Shown: piece by piece, positions 61,158 to 62,572 of the stretch
Layout of the letters: the number at the start of each line of letters is the position of its first letter
Numbering within the stretch: position 1 is the first letter of the stretch
Source of the DNA: Lachnospiraceae bacterium UBA6403
Lineage (GTDB): Bacteria; Bacillota; Clostridia; Lachnospirales; Lachnospiraceae
DNA length: 62,572 nucleotides
Assembly (NCBI GenBank): GCA_002437435.1
Contig: DJPV01000068.1
Span: 113,551-176,122 of the forward strand
Reading direction: 5' to 3'
The notes under the pieces: model-generated
What the model was told of the DNA's origin: nothing
The model's database searches: none
What the model saw: only the letters and a program-made list of their open reading frames with translations
Translations under genes and position numbers: made by a program

Positions 61158-62144
61158 ATGAAAGAGATCATTATATCGCAGAATGAAGCAGGACAGCGTG
61201 TGAATAAATTTCTTTTGAAATATCTGAATAAAGCGCCGTCTAGCTTTGTTTATAAGATGATACGAAAGAAAAATATCAAATTAAACAATAAGAAAATAGA
61301 AGGAAATGAATATATCTATATCGGAGATACGATCCAGATATATATGTCCGATGATACCATTGCCAACTTTCGGGAAGATATCCATTGCGCTGACAGTACT
61401 TTCTCTAAAAAAAAGATTCCGGTTGAGATCATTTATTCGGATGAAAATATTCTGATCGCAGATAAGCCGGCTGGCGTTTTGTCACAGAAAGCATCAAAAG
61501 ATGACTATTCCTTTAATGAAGCACTGATCGACTACTTGCTCGACAGTGGCCATATTACAACTGAAGAACTAAGAACCTATCGTCCGTCTGTATGTAATCG
61601 TTTAGACCGCAATACATCCGGACTCATTCTTTGTGGAGTGAGTCTTACCGGAAGCCAGGAATTATCCAGAATTATAAGAGAACATCTGTTACATAAGTAT
61701 TATTATACGCTGGTACGGGGACGCCTGACACAAAAGATTGACAGTATCTGCTATTTACAGAAGGATAAGACGAAAAACAAAGTTCAGATATCGGATCATC
61801 CATGGAAACAGGGAAAGAGTGAAGAGATCCATTCAATCTTTTATCCGATTAAGAAAAATGATGATTATACATTAGTGAAAGTTGAGCTTATTACAGGTAA
61901 GTCTCATCAGATCCGTGCACAGTTAAAGCATCTGGGATACCCGATAGTCGGTGATACAAAGTACGGAATATCCGAAGTGAATCGGTATTTTGCAGATACT
62001 TATCATGTAAAACATCAGCTTCTACATTGCGGAAGTATTATATTTAAAGAAACAGACGGTCCACTTTCTTATCTGAGTGAAAAAGAATTTTCAGCATTTC
62101 TCCCGGAACCGTTTCGAACGATCGAGAAAAACTTGTTTGGATAA
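61158..62144 (+). CDS. RluA-family pseudouridine synthase with S4 domain
   Basis: A 328-residue enzyme: N-terminal S4 RNA-binding domain (QNEAGQRVNKFLLKYL, to about residue 60), then the RluA catalytic domain with the catalytic aspartate in CNRLDRNTSGLIL (about 150), the motif IIYSDENILIADKPAGVL and ITGKSHQIRAQLKHLGYPIVG (shown in part). It isomerises uridines of 23S rRNA or other RNA. The RluC/RluD-like type is most likely, but the site is not readable from sequence. Confidence 0.93.
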   Translation: MKEIIISQNEAGQRVNKFLLKYLNKAPSSFVYKMIRKKNIKLNNKKIEGNEYIYIGDTIQIYMSDDTIANFREDIHCADSTFSKKKIPVEIIYSDENILIADKPAGVLSQKASKDDYSFNEALIDYLLDSGHITTEELRTYRPSVCNRLDRNTSGLILCGVSLTGSQELSRIIREHLLHKYYYTLVRGRLTQKIDSICYLQKDKTKNKVQISDHPWKQGKSEEIHSIFYPIKKNDDYTLVKVELITGKSHQIRAQLKHLGYPIVGDTKYGISEVNRYFADTYHVKHQLLHCGSIIFKETDGPLSYLSEKEFSAFLPEPFRTIEKNLFG

Positions 62145-62195
62145 TTCGGATGATGACTTTCGTAAAAGCAAAATCAGATAAAGAGGCAAAATAAT

Positions 62196-62572
62196 ATGGC
62201 AACATGGAATTCCAGAGGACTTCGAGGATCTTCACTCGAGGAGCTGATCAATTATACAAATGAATACTATCGGGAAAAGAAACTGGCTATTGTTCAAAAA
62301 ATCCCAACTCCGATCAAACCGATCCGTATGGATAAAGACAGCAGTCAGATTACGCTGGCATATTTTGAAAAGGATTCTACGGTTGATTACATTGGTGTCG
62401 TCCAGGGGATTCCGGTATGCTTTGATGCAAAGGAGTGCGCTGTTGATACATTTTCTCTGCAAAATATACATGAGCATCAATATCATTTTATGGAAGAGTA
62501 TGAGGAACAGCATGGAGTAAGTTTCCTGATCATATTCTTTACGCATAGAAATCAATATTATTATATGCGTTT
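62196..62572 (+). CDS. recU: Holliday junction resolvase RecU (5' part)
   Basis: The first 125 codons of RecU; the gene runs off the window. It begins MATWNSRGLRGSSLEELIN and continues QKIPTPIKPIRM, matching the RecU core. Active-site residues of the PD-(D/E)XK type are in STVDYIGVV and CFDAKEC; Asp stands where most homologues have Glu in F(E)AKE. LQNIHEHQYHFM is also conserved. It cuts Holliday junctions together with RuvAB, which are in this window, and replaces the missing RuvC. There is AAGAGG upstream of the ATG. Confidence 0.93.
   Translation, partial: MATWNSRGLRGSSLEELINYTNEYYREKKLAIVQKIPTPIKPIRMDKDSSQITLAYFEKDSTVDYIGVVQGIPVCFDAKECAVDTFSLQNIHEHQYHFMEEYEEQHGVSFLIIFFTHRNQYYYMR

Noticed and set aside
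62232..62555. Minus-strand 107-residue frame at the right end
   Set aside because: It is the shadow of recU, which matches its family clearly on the plus strand.
1..62572. CRISPR arrays, rRNA operons and insertion sequences
   Set aside because: I saw no regularly spaced repeats, no rRNA segments and no transposase genes in the window.

Overview
The window comes from a low-GC Gram-positive anaerobe of the class Clostridia, most likely a Lachnospiraceae-type gut bacterium. The main evidence is an IspH-S1 fusion protein, sporulation sigma-E next to SpoIIGA, a class B sortase, RecU together with RuvAB, the zapA-U32 peptidase pair, a cellobiose phosphorylase, and an AICAR transformylase separate from its IMP cyclohydrolase. 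The genus cannot be fixed from this sequence alone. Most genes lie on the + strand in tight operons.

Layout. 1-5031 is an AT-rich accessory cassette: a small secreted protein, two FtsX/MacB-like permeases, a LolD/MacB-like ATPase and a lipoprotein. 5261-20835 is housekeeping: aroC (minus strand), rpsO, pnp, cellobiose phosphorylase, a TepA-like ClpP-fold protein, uppP, ftsK/spoIIIE, fhs, folD, rimO, pgsA. 21104-26475 is a sodium-pump decarboxylase/transcarboxylase operon that combines an MmdA/12S-like and an OadA/5S-like carboxyltransferase with one biotin carrier, one gamma-type anchor and one beta-type pump. 26646-42896 holds Trk/Ktr potassium uptake, an HI0933-type flavoprotein, cmk, ispH-S1, a YprB-like nuclease, ruvAB, zapA, a U32 peptidase, an FtsW/RodA protein with its partner PBP, a NUDIX hydrolase and sortase B.

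43026-46495 is a 3.5-kb collapsed prophage in the 3' end of tRNA-Leu(CAA). It is bounded by a 26-bp perfect direct repeat and carries an integrase, a HicAB toxin-antitoxin pair with promoter and operator repeats, a deletion seam joining the start of a small HTH-regulator gene to the end of a Gp37-like tail gene, and one complete tail or baseplate gene.

46636-62572 carries a small helical protein, sigE, a SpoIIGA lacking its membrane half, a Csp-like subtilisin protease, a DtxR-family regulator plus Feo iron-uptake locus with paired palindromic operators, thioredoxin, separate PurO-like and AICAR-transformylase genes, a TPR protein, a small alarmone synthetase, RsmF, a short-chain dehydrogenase, an unknown membrane protein, a RluA-family pseudouridine synthase and the start of recU, which runs off the window.

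How genes work together: Fhs and FolD make 10-formyl-THF, which the AICAR transformylase uses. The DtxR protein probably represses both the divergent FeoB-associated peptide gene and feoAAB. RuvAB and RecU are the branch-migration and resolvase parts of Holliday-junction processing. ZapA, FtsW/RodA, the PBP, FtsK, UppP and PgsA are envelope and division functions. The points most worth a second look are the 12S/5S hybrid sodium-pump operon, the consensus internal ribosome-binding site at the IspH/S1 junction, the decapitated SpoIIGA, the collapsed prophage that keeps an intact toxin-antitoxin pair and its att and arm sites, the long hairpin at the start of the pnp leader, and the unassigned peptide-ABC-lipoprotein cassette.
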